NCBI GenBank assembly: GCA_030704615.1
Contig: CM060732.1
Coordinates: 22,568,001-22,632,000, forward strand
Length of the DNA stretch: 64,000 nucleotides
DNA from: Takakia lepidozioides
Lineage: Eukaryota; Streptophyta; Takakiopsida; Takakiales; Takakiaceae
Direction: 5' to 3'
This document shows positions 11,097-23,023 of the stretch, piece by piece. The translations under genes were made by a program, and so were the position numbers. Numbering within the stretch: the first letter of the stretch is position 1; each line of letters begins with the position of its first letter. Under the pieces are notes generated by a model, which was not told the DNA's origin, did not search any database, and saw nothing but the letters and a program-made list of their open reading frames with translations.

Positions 11097-12235
11097 TTAA
11101 CTGTGTTGAGAGAGTACCGCGCCAAGTGCAAAGTCCGATGCATATGCTTCCAAAAAGAATGGCTTAGATGGGTCTGCATGTACCAGTATTGGAGTCGTTG
11201 TAAATGCCTGCTTCAGCCTTTCAAATGTTTGGTCAGCCTTTTCGTCCCATACAAATTTGTCCTTCCCTGTGAGTCGTGTCAATGGTGCAGCAATTTTGGA
11301 GCAATCCTTGATAAAGATTCTATAGAAATTTGCAAATCCTAAAAAACATTGGACATCTCGGACCGAAATGGTTTAGTCCACTCGATGATGGTTTGTATTT
11401 TCTTCTGATCCATAAAGACTTATTTGTCGAAAATAATGTAGCCCAAAAATTCGACTTCAGATTGGTGGAAAAGACATTTTTCCAACTTGGCATATAGTTT
11501 TTTTTCCCTCAATTTATCAAGGACAAGGCGTACATGGCGACCATGTTTTTCTTCATTCTGTGAAAATATCAAAATATCGTCCAAATAGATGACTACAAAG
11601 TCATCTAAAAATTCTCGAAAGATGTCATTCATCATGTGTTGAAAAATTGCTGGAGCATTTGTAAGACCGAAAGGCATAACACTGTATTCGAAATGTCCGT
11701 ACCTTGTGCGAAAAACATTCTTCCATTCGTCTCATTCTCTTATTCGTACAAGGTTGTAAGCTCCTCTCAAGTCGATCTTTGTGAAAAAATTTGCTCGTCC
11801 AAGTTATTCGAGGAGTCCGGAAATCAACGGTAGTGGGTAATGATTTTTTATAGTGACTTTGTTGAGCCCACGATAGTCCACACACATGCGTAACGATCCG
11901 TCTTTCTTCTTCACAAATAAGATAGGTGCTCCCGCGGGTGATTTTGAATGTCGAATGAAATTCTTTGACAAATTTTCATCAATGTATTCGCGTAAAGCAG
12001 CCAGTTCCGTCTGAGATAAATTGTAGATCGGGCCGAACGGTGGTTGAGCTCCTTCTTGCAACTCAATTGCACGATTATAAGGTCGATGTTCTGGCAACAT
12101 GTCTGCATTTTTCTTCTCGAAAACATCCTTGTAATCTTGATATTGAGTGGGTAATGTCGAAGTCCATTGGTCTGTTGTGGTTTTGATCGGAGTCGCATAA
12201 AGTGCAAATGTTGCGTCTTTCTTCGTAGCTCTCAT
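11097..12235 (-). pseudogene. gypsy reverse transcriptase and start of RNase H
   Basis: Three minus-strand frames follow one another. 12235-11804 holds the N-terminal RT with '[22 protein letters not shown]'-type motifs. 11677-11420 holds the palm motif '[12 protein letters not shown]' after '[13 protein letters not shown]'. 11282-11097 holds 'DEKADQTFERLKQAFTTTPIL' and the first RNase H residues. Frameshifts separate them, and the sequence breaks within RNase H. The catalytic YLDD is intact, but as a whole it cannot be translated. Confidence 0.85.
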
Positions 12236-12271
12236 GAAGGCTCTAGCTCCAAGAAACGGGGTTTGAATACC

Positions 12272-12712
12272 TTAAGTACTTTTGCATTTTTGTCTTGCCG
12301 AAATTTTTCGTGATCGCCAGTCGATGTCAGGATTATGAAGTACAAACCAGGGAAGTCCAAGGATCACAGGATGCGTTGGAGACTGGATGACATTGAAAAC
12401 AATATGTGATGCTTGATTTTTAAGCTTCACTTCAAGGGGTCGAGTTTCATGGTCAATATTTCCTGATGCTAACGGTCGTCCATCCGTTACTTCAACAGGG
12501 GCCGAGAATTTCTTTCTTACGAGCGTTAAATTGTGTTGTTTCGCAAAGTCTTTGTCAATAAAACACGCTGAAGCGCCCGAGTCCAAAAGTGCTTCTACGG
12601 AGATATCTTGATTTTGCATCCTGATTTTTACTAGAACTATGAAACAAGGTACAGGGTCTGGAGGTAGAAAAAGATTTTTTTTTTGTGAAGAATTTGGGGT
12701 GTCCAGCCGCAT
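12272..12712 (-). pseudogene. gypsy aspartic protease
   Basis: The frame contains the retropepsin active site 'ALLDSGASACFID' and, about 70 residues on, 'THPVILGLPWFVLHNPDIDW', the family's second conserved block. It sits between the gag zinc knuckle (12637-13092, overlapping in another frame) and RT, as expected for the pol N-terminus. It is open over 147 codons, but the link to RT is frameshifted. Confidence 0.8.
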
Positions 12713-13763
12713 GGTCCATACTGTGACTGGACATCTTCGTTTTCCGACCTCCTTGTATCGAACACTTGAGTTGTGCCCCGAGCTTTGAATCTTCTCTTGT
12801 TGGGGCAGTTTAATGCTATGTGATCATCTTCTCCGCAATAAAGGCATAATCCATTCGAGCGTCGTCTTTGTTTTTCTTGTGGCGTCAATGGCTTAAATCG
12901 GACAGCATCAATCTGCATAGGATCATTACCAGATGTCTGATGGATCGTTGTGTTTGGTGTCGTAGTAGCAGCGGCATGGTGCGTCGTCGACCATCCAGAT
13001 CGCTTCTCTTGACGTCTTTCGAACAAACGATTATCGCATGCAATGACTTGGGTGATGAATTCGCTCAGTGTACTCACGTTTGACATTGTCAATAATAAAA
13101 ATTTTCATCATCTTTTAGGCCACATCAAAACTGACTAATGAGCCTCTTCTCATTCCAATCAAGGTCGCACGCAAGTTGTCGCAATTCGGCAGCATAAACG
13201 GAAGCTGGACGTGTTCCTTGTCGAAGATTTCGCATCTTTGTCTCTGCAACTCTCTCTCTATCATTTTCTCCAAACGTTGCAGTGAACTCGGACATGAACG
13301 CTTCAAAATTGTATAGTAAATGCGATTTTTTCTCTAATAGCGGTGTAAACCAAAATAGGGCAATGTCTGATAGAAGGATGCCCACAAATCCCATTTGAAT
13401 ACCTTCATCAGGGTAGCGTTGTGGATGTAGTCGTATGAACATTCGTACTTGTTGAACAAAACCGCGAAATCTTGATCTTGTTCCATCAAATTTTTTGGGC
13501 ATGCTGACCTTTGGTTCCCTTGTAATCTGTTGAAGATTTGGAGGAACCGTTGCAGTAGGATTTGTTGTAGTAGGGACTCGTAAGGTTGAAGATCCATTGT
13601 TCGACTCCTTCAATTCTGAAATTTGTAGTTGCAAATTGTTGAGAGCGTTGTCAAGATCTTGAGACTGATCAACTTGTAGTTGGGCAGTAGAGGCATGAAG
13701 TTCTTGCATCTGGAGCTGAAGACTCTGCAATGTGGCGACCATTTCCACAAATGTGTCTTCCAT
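12637..13763 (-). pseudogene. gypsy gag with CCHC zinc knuckle
   Basis: 13763-13125 encodes a 212-residue gag: an N-terminal coiled-coil-like Gln/Leu-rich stretch, then a capsid core ('MPKKFDGTRSRFRGFVQQVR', '...DIALFWFTPLL', 'FEAFMSEFTATFG', 'RQGTRPASVYAAELRQLA'). A different frame, 13092-12637, continues with 'MTMSNVSTLSEFITQVIACDNRLFERRQE' and the knuckle C-x2-C-x4-H-x4-C ('CLYCGEDDHIALNC'). The shift lies at about 13095-13125. This gag form resembles those of gypsy elements common in fungi and early land plants. Confidence 0.8.
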
Positions 13764-14063
13764 CTTAACTAACTAAGGAACAAACTTTAGTCTCGCCAAG
13801 TTGTCAAGGACAAGAACATGATTGAACACAAACAAGAGATCAGACTAGAGGTACAAGACTAGACAGGAAGTCAAGGTCGACGTGGTCGTATGCACGATGA
13901 GTAAATAGGAATCAAGACGATCTTTATAACAATGAACAAGAGTACAAGATATTGGAACACGACTTGAATACTGGAATGCTGGAAACTGGACTGGAGTATC
14001 AGATACTGGAAACAAGGCTAGAGTACTGGGAACTGGACTGGAGTACTGAGAACTGGAAATAAG

Positions 14064-14765
14064 AGTAGCTTGAACTGGTGTTGGCGAGACTGAAAAGTGT
14101 CCAGTCTCGCCTCTTATATATACTGGCTACTAAGAAGCTTCCCTAAGAAGCTTCCCCTATGGAGGTTTCTTGCTGGAGAAGTTTCCAAGAGTAAACAAAG
14201 GTTTCTTGATGGAAAAACTTCCTTAAACAAATGAGGTATCTTGATGTAGAAGTTTCCTCCAAAAGAAGCTTCATGAGCAGTTTTTTAAGGTACTCTTGAT
14301 AATTTGGTAAACTCCCGGTAACATGGTAAGCAATGGTAAATCATGATAGATCATGGTAAGTCATGGTAACTTTCGATAATATGGTAACTTGGTAACTTCT
14401 GGTATTTACTTCTGGTAAATTTATCTGGGCTATGTTCGTGACAGTAGCTTGAACTCATGTTGGCGAGACTGAAGAGTGTCCAATCTAGTCTCCTATATAT
14501 ACTGGCTACTAGGAGGTTCCCTAAGAGGCTTCCTCAATGGAGGTTTCTTGATAGAGAAGTTTCTAAGGTTAAACAAAGATTTCTTGATGGAGAAGTTTCC
14601 TTAAACAAATGAGGTATCTTGATGGAGAAGTTTCTTCCAAAGAAAGCTTCCTAAACAGTTTCTCAAGTTACTCTCGATAATTTGGTAAATTCTCGATAAC
14701 TTGATAACTAATGTTAACTTATGGTATTTACTCCTGGTAAGTTCATCTGGGCTATGTCTGTGACA
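14064..14765 (-). repeat. Tandem duplicated LTR segment
   Basis: Two copies of one segment lie head to tail: 14064-14442 and 14443-14765. Each begins AGTAGCTTGAACT, contains a CCTATATATACTGGC TATA-like motif or variant, and ends GCTATG..TGTGACA-like. In minus-strand sense they begin TGTCAC, fitting an LTR start. Copy 2 is about 55 bp shorter and diverged. The piece between 13930 and 14063 adds short CTGGACTGGAGTA repeats. Confidence 0.65.
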
Positions 14766-14816
14766 CATACCCGGAAACTATATATGCCCTTAGGGTATAT
14801 TTTGGCATATATATCC

Positions 14817-15470
14817 TTACCCGGGGGTTATATAGCCGACTTCACCCTGTTGGAACTCCATGGTGGAGGTCGCAGAAGATCTGTAGAGTGTGGAATTGAA
14901 GCAATCCATCCAAGAGAGATTTGAGGTATCAAAACTTGAGCTGGGTTCTGGACTTGTTGGCACGGACCTTCTTATGGCGCCAATTAAATTCTGTTTCATC
15001 CCCTTCACCAGGGGACTTCCCATTGAGGGGGGATGGCATCCAGTTAACCCTTGTGTTGGGAAGACAGGTTCCGAGCACGTTGTCTTTGCCCCAAGTCTCG
15101 TGGAAATCTTGAAGCAGCTTCCTCCACCGTTGTTCTGAAGTTCTGGGAAGAGCTGCACAAATCACACCCCAGGCTTTCCTCCCCTCAGTAAGCAGCTCAT
15201 GATATATAGAAAACAATATCGATCTGCCTCTAGGGGGTTTTCCCTCAAAACCCAGGCACATCTCATTTTCTAGAGATTCCACAGAGTAAGTGCTCTCAGC
15301 AAGGCCCATACCGGGCAGCTGGTCTGATATCTACCAGGCGAGTGATTGAGAAGAAGAAGGAGAGAGGGTGGGGGCGAGGGGAAGGAGCTCCAAATGGAGT
15401 AGAAAGCAAGAACCACCCGCCAGACCTGTTTGGACAAATTACATAGAAGGAGGGAGTGTTCCATGGAGCT
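14817..15470 (-). pseudogene. LINE C-terminal fragment (zinc-knuckle region)
   Basis: On the minus strand, 15464-15270 reads 'EHSLLLCNLSKQVWRVVLAFYSIW', the typical zf-RVT block after LINE reverse transcriptase. 15309-14929 continues with 'FEGKPPRGRSILFSIYHELLTEGRKAWG' and 'RTSEQRWRKLLQDFHETWG', matching the tail of plant L1 ORF2. RT itself is absent, so this is a 3' fragment with at least one frameshift. Confidence 0.55.
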
Positions 15471-15775
15471 TTGTTACAGCTGAAGGCTCCCTAACAACAC
15501 AATAGAAAGAAAGAAGACCTAGATATAAAGGTCGTAGAACTAGTCTTATGTCCCAAAAAACTTCTGCAAAAAAAAATACTAGATTTTGCTAGATGGATGA
15601 GATTCCCTAAAAGTACCTCGATGCTAAATGTCACCTCGAATGCTACCGCCGTTGCTATGCTATCGCCGTCAAATGCTACCACCGTTGCTATCCTACCGCC
15701 GTGGCTATGTTACCCTATATACCCTGATTAGATATACCTTTTATTTTGACATATATCCTTCAGAAAAATAGGATA

Positions 15776-16945
15776 TATCGTACTTACCTAGCTTATTAGG
15801 CACTGCCGCGCCTAATAATTAATTAAAATGGAATATTATTAGGCAGATTCGTCTTTATTATAATTTCCAAACATTTGGCATGTATTACAGTAGACCTTGG
15901 ATAAATGTTACTTTTTTTTTGTTATTACACCCTTAATGATATGAAATCTTTGCTCTGTAAAAATTTACACTTAAAAATGGCATGACTAGAGCATTATTTG
16001 ATATATGTTATAAAAATATGGCTCTCCTCTTTGTTAGCACACCTCCATAGTTGTTAGATTTTATGCTCAGCCTTAACATTGTTGGTTTGAGAAAACACTC
16101 ATCCACTCTTATCAAGGATCTACGGTTCTTATCCAATGGCACCATGTCCATAACAAAATAACATTTTGAACAATTGTTTTTTACCTCCCCCCAAAACTAT
16201 AATTTTCTTTTTAAAAAAACATAATAATTTTGAAACTAGGTCTTGCCTCAACAATTATTTTTGACCTCCCTCAAAAAATATTGTTGAGGTAATTTTTTTA
16301 TTTAAAAAAATATAATGGTTGGATATGTGATAAAAGATTTTTTTTTATAACCTGCTTTATTGATTTTTCCCTCAAATGTTATGTTTTGGATTTTGACCTC
16401 TTTTTCTGTTACCTGATATATTTACATAAATGTTATAATGTTTTTGCTCTATAGGGATAACAATTATTTAGGATCGACTGTACTATAAGTTAGGTGGTAC
16501 TGAAGGGTCTTACCTATACCTACACATCTGGTACAACCCTAATTCTCTTTGCTTGTGTTTTTTGTAAGGGAGAACTAGGTTGGAGGCGCTAGAAGTTGCA
16601 GGTACCTTACCTTAACATTCTCTCATATTCAGAAGACTCACATGAGATAGGTGATGAGACTTATGAGGATGTAGTTGCATCAATGTAGGGCCCTTTGGAA
16701 GTTGTGTGGACATGAACTTTTAAATTATAGGCATTTTTGCCATATTTTTGAACTTTAAATAATATAATTTATGCATTTTTTCCACATATTTGGACATTTT
16801 GGTATTTTTTTCACAATTTTCGAGAAATTAGGCACTTCTTAGGAATTTTTTCCAAGTTTTAGGCACATTTTCCAAAAATGTTCTAATTTAATTAGGCACT
16901 TGATTTTGAATTAATTAGTGTCTAATAAGCTAGGTAAGTACGATA
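15776..16945. mobile_element. TA-flanked TIR transposon, copy 1 (pogo/mariner-like)
   Basis: Terminal inverted repeats of 28 bp with one mismatch lie at 15776-15803 and 16918-16945 (core ACCTAGCTTATTAG). TA at both outer ends fits a Tc1/mariner/pogo target duplication. Near the right end, 16608-16690 retains a phrase shared with the copy at 24975-26466 that in that copy encodes an acidic C-terminus, so the family once carried a transposase. A second element (15886-16482) lies inside. Confidence 0.65.
15886..16482. mobile_element. Inner pogo-like non-autonomous element
   Basis: The left end, TACAGTAGACCTTGGATAAA, is inverted at the right end, whose complement reads TACAGTCGATCCTAAATAAT. This matches pogo/Tigger-type ends with TA target duplication. 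The 597-bp interior has several complementary blocks (CTCAACAATTGTTTTT against ATTGTTGAGGTAA) but no reading frame. Its left end also survives inside the copy at about 25104, so it entered before the outer element multiplied. Confidence 0.55.
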
Positions 16946-18350
16946 CTGTAGTGGGAAGGCTGATCTGGCATTAAATAATTAGAAATGAATCTGCCTAATA
17001 ATTAAGTGAAAATTTAGGAAAAACTGCCGAAATTCCAGAAACTTTATAAAAAAAAAGCCTAAAATTTCAAACAAACTCCAAATATCAAATCTCCAAATGC
17101 ATGTTTGAAGGCATAAAGCTCTAGGAAAATATTTTCCTTAGCTCTGAGAAATCCTAGAATAATTGGCTGAACAATCACTGCATTTGATTGACCAGATGCT
17201 CTCATGGCTCTTAACAACCCACATAATTTGTTTTTTGTTTGTTTGTTTTTTTTTTTTAAAGAAAGGGAAACACCTGGGAGCAACAGCTCACAAATCAGGC
17301 CCCTTAGTAGTGAGAGGAGAAAATAACCTCTTTCATTTATGCGCCATGGAGGCGAATGAGTGGGACACCACCCAGGAACCATACCACACCCGTCAGTAGC
17401 AAGATTTGACCCCAGAATCATCTGGGTGGCACTCAGTGCACTTAACCATATGACCTAATGACTGTTGGTACATAATTCTTTTACCACATCTGGTACAGTA
17501 GATAGAGCAAGTTCATGCAGGGAGTCACCGCCGAATTACTTAAAATCTCCTCGTGGCATTGCCGTAAAATCTAGAAATTTCCTTAAGTTGTGCCAAAGTG
17601 TTTTGTTGTAAAGAAAATAAATATTCGGCACTTCACTGCCGGATCAGCCTGCTGAGTACGGTATTGGACTTCTTGATGCGAGGTGAATATAAGGATAAGG
17701 GTATATCATAAAAATATACCCTAATATAAGGGTATACATCCATCGCCCGCAAATTTTCGGTAGCTACGTCATAATGACTGTGGCTCCTTGGTCCCCCATC
17801 CTCGCACCTCTTGAGGCTCCACACGCTTGGCCACACATGTGGGGCCGCCCACGCCATGCCTTGGTGTAGCTCGCCCAAACTGGCTCACCACTCCTGTAAA
17901 CACTTGTGGGCCGCCTTTCCCTTTCCCTACCCTACCCTACCCCTACTTCCCCACCCATACCCTAAGTATGATTACTATCTAGTATGTCCCCAAAAAATTA
18001 TACTTCTCATATTTTAAGAAAATATATTAGAAACAGAAACACCTTAGAGCGGCCGCTCACAAATCAGGCCCCTTAAAATAATCTCTTTCAAAGTAACAAG
18101 GCTCATTTTCAGATTGAATATAATCCGAATAAATAGTTTTACTTGACATAAGGTGGTTTTTTATCATTGAGTCTTGTTTGATGGGTACTTGTCGAAAGGT
18201 TGTTCCTAGTTTGAAAATTCCTCAATGTTATTATACCCTTCAGAAGGTTGTGCTTGTCAATTTTTCAATTAAGCGGAATTTAAACAAATATTTTTACCTA
18301 ATAGAAGGTTATTTCTATTTGATGGATACCTGGTGGAAGGTTGTTCAAAT
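16946..18350. other. Gene-free stretch with a weak tRNA-like (SINE?) patch
   Basis: No protein frame is supported. On the minus strand around 17455-17397 a TGGTTAAGTGC box-A-like and GGGTCAAATCTT box-B-like pair are spaced as in tRNA-derived SINEs. The match is loose and no ends can be set. Around 17925-17960 lies CCCTACC-rich sequence. Confidence 0.3.
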
Positions 18351-18356
18351 CAAATT

Positions 18357-18800
18357 TTAAATTGCTCAATCCAAACATATTGGGATATACTCGGGAAGAT
18401 TGTTTCAATCATGTTTTAACTTGCATAAACCAAACAAAATATGTTTAATACATTACGGAAGGTTGTTTCTACCATTAGGTCATACATATTAAACATATTT
18501 GCTTGGATTTTTATGCAAGTTAAAAAATGACACACAACAATCTTCTAGAGGGTACACCAATATGTTTGGATTGAGCAATTTTAAAATTGACACGGACAAC
18601 CTTCCGATAGGTATCATCGCGCATGACATAGTGGTAGAAACAACCTTCCGTAAGGTACTAAGCATATTTGTTTGGATTTTATACAAGTTAAAAAATGACA
18701 CACAACAATCTTCCGGAGGGTACACCAATATCTTTGGATTAAGCAATTTTAAAATTGTCATGAACAACCTTCCAACAAGCATACGGACGGTTGTCCCTAC
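18357..18800. repeat. Foldback repeat plus a direct copy
   Basis: Arms of about 90 bp at 18357-18443 and 18494-18588 are inverted relative to each other: AATTGCTCAATCCAAACATA opposite its complement. They continue inward over the ATATGTTTAATA/TATTAAACATAT pair. A third copy (about 18663-18765) is a direct repeat of the right arm. GGAAGGTTGTT phrases recur throughout. There is no coding content. Confidence 0.65.
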
Positions 18801-18895
18801 CATTAGGTGATGCATGATGGATACCTTTCGGAAGATTGTTCATGTCAAAAAAAAATGGAAAAAAAAAGAAAGGTGGACGCGTTGCCGAAGCAAGC

Positions 18896-19043
18896 GTAAC
18901 TTATGGTGTCACTTGACCCAGAAGGGCTACCTGCCTTCCGGTTGGAAGGTGGACACCTTTGTAACAACCAACATGGTGATTTGATCCCACAACCACTTGT
19001 AAGAGGGTATATGCCCTTACCGCTGGGCTACATGTTGGTTGTT
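18896..19043 (-). mobile_element. SINE-like element, copy A
   Basis: In minus-strand sense a tRNA-like head (box A TAGCCCAGCGG, box B-like GGGATCAAATC) is enclosed by a perfect 13-bp inverted pair (19043-19031 with 18975-18963). A body follows, ending in GGGTCAAGTGACACCATAAG. The same tail occurs in copy B inside the UGT gene (32847-32985), which defines a family. Confidence 0.6.
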
Positions 19044-19093
19044 TGTTCATATCAAGTTTTAAATTACTTAATCCAAATAATGTTAGAGTACCT

Positions 19094-21030
19094 GGTTTTT
19101 GTTCATTGCGAAAAAGAAATCCTGCAATGGCTATTGCACCCATTGTGGTTGAAGCCCCTCTTTTGCCCGCATGTACTTGAATATGTGTGCGACACATGTG
19201 CGGAGACACAACAGACGAATAAATCGTTTGCCTCCCCATCAACACCAAGCCATTCCAGAATGTAATTGAATCTAAATTAATTTTAAGCCAATAAATATGT
19301 TTGCACTGCCTTTCATTGGGGGTTTCTGGCACGTATCGATTTTGTTTTTGGCTCAATTTTGTTCTGCGGCTTCAAGCATCCCGCTGCTACTCCCCCGCCA
19401 AAATTTGGACCAATAAAAAATGCCCCAAAAAAAAAGTGTTCTCTTCGTTCACTATTGCAGAACTCTCTATGAAGAGTGCATGAAATAGAGCACAAATCAA
19501 GTTTGGAATGCAAAATGGGCAAGAAACTGTGGTTTTGGGTCCAAGGAATTTTGATCGCTCCCAAATTTGGCACGCACGTTGCATATGGAGTCATTACACG
19601 CCCCATTCAAAAACGGAATGAAAAAAAAAAACATGAGCACGCGAAACGCAGTCCAACAGGTCCTAAAGTAATAGCAGATCTAACAGAATACATTCAATGG
19701 GTGAACGGATGGTTGCCCATCCAAATCATTTTTGTTTGCTTCCAAACTTTGCCAGTACCTTCGAGACACCCTCTCACAGGTCCCGGACTAATATCAGATC
19801 AATCAAAATTCATTCGATGGCTCAACGGATGGTTGGCCATCGAAATGATTTTGGTTCGCTTTGAGACTTGGCCAGTATGTTCAATGTACCATGGAAGATG
19901 CCCAAGAGTAATATGAGATCAATCGAAATTCGTTCAATGGGCCAACGGATGGTTACCCACCCAAATGATTTTCGTTCGCATTGAGACTTTGGCCAGTGTA
20001 TTCAATGTATCCTCTGATAGGTCCCAGTGTAATATGAGATCAATCGAAATTCATTCGATGGGCCAATGAGGCGTTCAGTTGTCATCTGATTTTTGTTCAT
20101 TGCGAAAAAGAAATCCTGCAATGCGTGCACGGCTATTGCACCCATTGTGGTTGAAGCCCCTCTTTTGCCCGCATGTACTTGAATATGTGTGCGACACATG
20201 TGCGGAGACACAACAGACGAATAAATCGTTTGGCTCCCCATCGACACCAAGCCATTCCAGAATGTAATTGAATTTAAATTAATTTTAAGCCAATAAATAT
20301 GTTTGCACTGCCTTTCATTGGGGGTTTCTGGCACGTATCGATTTTGTTTCTGGATCAATTTTGTTCTACGGCTTCAAGCATCCCACTGCTACTCCCCCAC
20401 CAAAATTTGGACCAATAAAAAATGTCCCCCAAAAAAAGTGTTCTCTTCGCTCACTATTGCAGAACTCTCTATGAAGAGTGCATGAAATAGAGCACAAATC
20501 AAGTTTGGAGTGCAAAACGGGCAAGAAACTGTGGTTTTGGGTCCAAATGAATTTTGATCGCTCCCAAATTTGGCACGCACGTTGCATATGGAGTCATTAC
20601 ACGCCCCATTCAAAAACGGAATGAAAAAAAAACATGAGCACGCGAAACGCAGTCCAACAGGTCCGAAAGTAATAGCAGATCCAACAGAATACATTCAATG
20701 GGTGAACGGATGGTTGCCCATCCAAATCATTTTTGTTTGCTTCTAAACTTTGCCAGTATCTTTGAGACACCGTCTCACAGGTCCCGGACTAATATCAGAT
20801 CAATCGAAATTCATTCAATGGCTCAACGGATGGTTGGTCATCGAAATGATTTTGGTTCGCTTTGAGACTTGGCCAGTATGTTCAATGTACCATGGAAAGG
20901 CCCCAGTAATATGAGATCAATCGAAATTCGTTCAGTGGGCCAACGGATGGTTGCCCATCCAAATGATTTTCGTTCGCTTTGAAACTTGGCCAATGTGTTC
21001 AATGTACCCTCTGATAGGTCCCAGTGTAAT
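19094..21030. repeat. Tandem duplication of about 1 kb
   Basis: Two head-to-tail copies (about 19094-20085 and 20090-21030) are offset by about 1002 bp. Markers include TTCATTGGGGGTTTCTGGCA (19312 and 20314) and GCATATGGAGTCATTACACG. Each copy itself contains smaller ~80-bp repeats (AACGGATGGTTGCCCATCCA variants). A third, more diverged partial copy lies at about 22060-22270. There is no coding content. Confidence 0.8.
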
Positions 21031-21054
21031 ATGAAATCGATCGTTAACGATTAA

Positions 21055-22760
21055 TCATGAATCATCCAACAGGGGAATTGTTGGTTCACCCTTTGAACCA
21101 TTTAACATTGACATCATACTTGTCAAGTGACTTTAAGAGGGCATGTGCAAGACACTCGCAAAGTTTCAAATCAATCCAAAATCATTTGGCAGGGGCATGA
21201 TTGGTTCACCCATAGCCAATTTCAGGGGCTGGACTTGCAATTTGAGGGGCTAGAAGTGCAATTTTGAGGGGTTGTAATTAAATTTCAGGGGCTTCAATTG
21301 CAACTTGAGAGGTTGGAATTGACAATTTCAAGGGCTCAAATTACAATTTGAGGGGCGGCCGGGATTGGTCATTTTAGGGACCGGCATTACCAATTTTAAG
21401 GGCTTGAATTGCATTTTGAATTGTAAATCAAGGGTTAGAATGGGCCATTGGGGGGCTAGAATTACCAAAGCAATGACATCCAAAGCAATATAAAATCATT
21501 TGATAGCGGAATGATTGGTTCACCCTTTCAACCATTTTTTATTCACGTCATACTTGTCCGGTATTTGTAAGAGGGCATGTGGCTGACACTTGCAAAGCTT
21601 CAAAGCAATGTAAAATCATTTGATAGGGGAACAATTGGTTCACCCTTTCAACCATATTTTACTGACCTCATACTTATATGGTACCTTTAAAATGGCATGT
21701 GAAAGACACTTGCAAAGCTTTAAAGCACTCAAAAATCATTTGATATGTTCATGATTGATTCACCCTTTCAACCATTTTAGATTGACTTGAAACTTGTGAA
21801 AGACCTGTAAGAGGGCATATACAAGACACTTGCAAAGTTTCAAATCAATTTAAAATCATTTGGTAGGGGGACGATTGGTTCACCCTTTAAACCATTTTAG
21901 ATTGATGTCATATTTCTCAAAGACGTGTAAGAGGGCATGTAGAAGACACTTGCAAAGTTTCGGAGCAATAAAATATCATTTCATCGGGGAAGTTTTCGTT
22001 CACCTTTTCATCCAATATTGAATTGAACTAGATTTTTACTAAATAAAATGATTTAGAGGGCATAGGATTGTGGGGCGCAATGATTTTGTTTTTGGCTTGA
22101 TTTTGTTCTGTGAGTTGAACCCTCACACCACCACATCTTTGCCAAAAAATGTACCAAAGAAAAATGTTTGAAAAAAAAAGTTCATCCTTTGCTCTATGCT
22201 CATTATTGCAGAACTCTCTATGAAGAGTGCATGAAGTTGAAGATAACTTCACCTTGGAGTGCAAAATGAGGGAATAAAATGTGTTTTGGATGCAGACGAT
22301 GTCTGTTCATGGTGATATTTTGCATGCAACTCTTCATGTTGTTATCAAGCATATGGCTTCAGAATGGAATTAAAAACAATTCATGTGCGAGACGAAAGGT
22401 TGTTTCTCGTCTATACGACACATACCTCCGTTATGAATTTGAATAACCCATTCAAACAACTTTATTGAAGTTCAACTTTGGTCCATATGTGCTTAAATAC
22501 ATACAAATCACCTACACAAAGTTGCAAGCGAAGAAATAATCATTTGCCCCCCGAACGACTCGTTAAACCTTTCAACCAATTTTCAATCATGAATCATTTA
22601 ATATGGGAACTATTGGTTCACCCGTAGAACCATTTTAGATTGACCTCATACTTGTCCAGTAACTTAAAGAGAGCATGTACAAGACACTCCCAAAGTTTCA
22701 AATCAATCTAAAATCATTTGGCAGGGGAACGATTGGTTCACCCATTGACCCGGTGTATAC
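21055..22760. repeat. Satellite-like array, ~121-bp unit
   Basis: Units with ATTGGTTCACCCTTTCAACC, ACTTGCAAAG and AAAATCATTTG recur at about 121-bp spacing between 21480 and 22020, with further copies at 21055-21215 and 22575-22755. Between them, 21220-21460 is a run of short AGGGGCTGGAATTGCAATTT variants, and 22030-22570 holds a partial copy of the neighbouring 1-kb repeat. Confidence 0.75.
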
Positions 22761-23023
22761 TGTCACTCTTCAAGATTCGTGGGTGTGGTGCTTGATTATC
22801 CCATATGATGGACCCAGGTGCCATGGCCAAGTAACAAACCATTAAAACATTATGGTACGAGACAAATACAATTGAAAATAACATTTATTCAAACATGATG
22901 TACAGTCAGAGGTCTACAAGTTTTTATCCATCCTCCAGCAATTTTTGGGCTCAGGCCAATTGAATAGCCCCGTCATGAAACGCTTCACAACATTTTCTAG
23001 TTTGTACCGCAACTCTACTGTGT

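Larger units (their letters stand above)
11100..14765 (-). mobile_element. Ty3/gypsy retrotransposon, 5' part, decayed
   Basis: Reading right to left, the order is a duplicated LTR-like segment (14765-14064), gag (13763), protease, reverse transcriptase and the start of RNase H, where it stops at about 11100. Integrase and the 3' LTR are missing, so the element is truncated. Protease ahead of RT, with no integrase before RT, is the gypsy order. The left junction and right flank both lie in sequence with CCTTAGGGTAT phrases (about 11036 and 14787), which suggests insertion into an older repeat. Confidence 0.8.
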
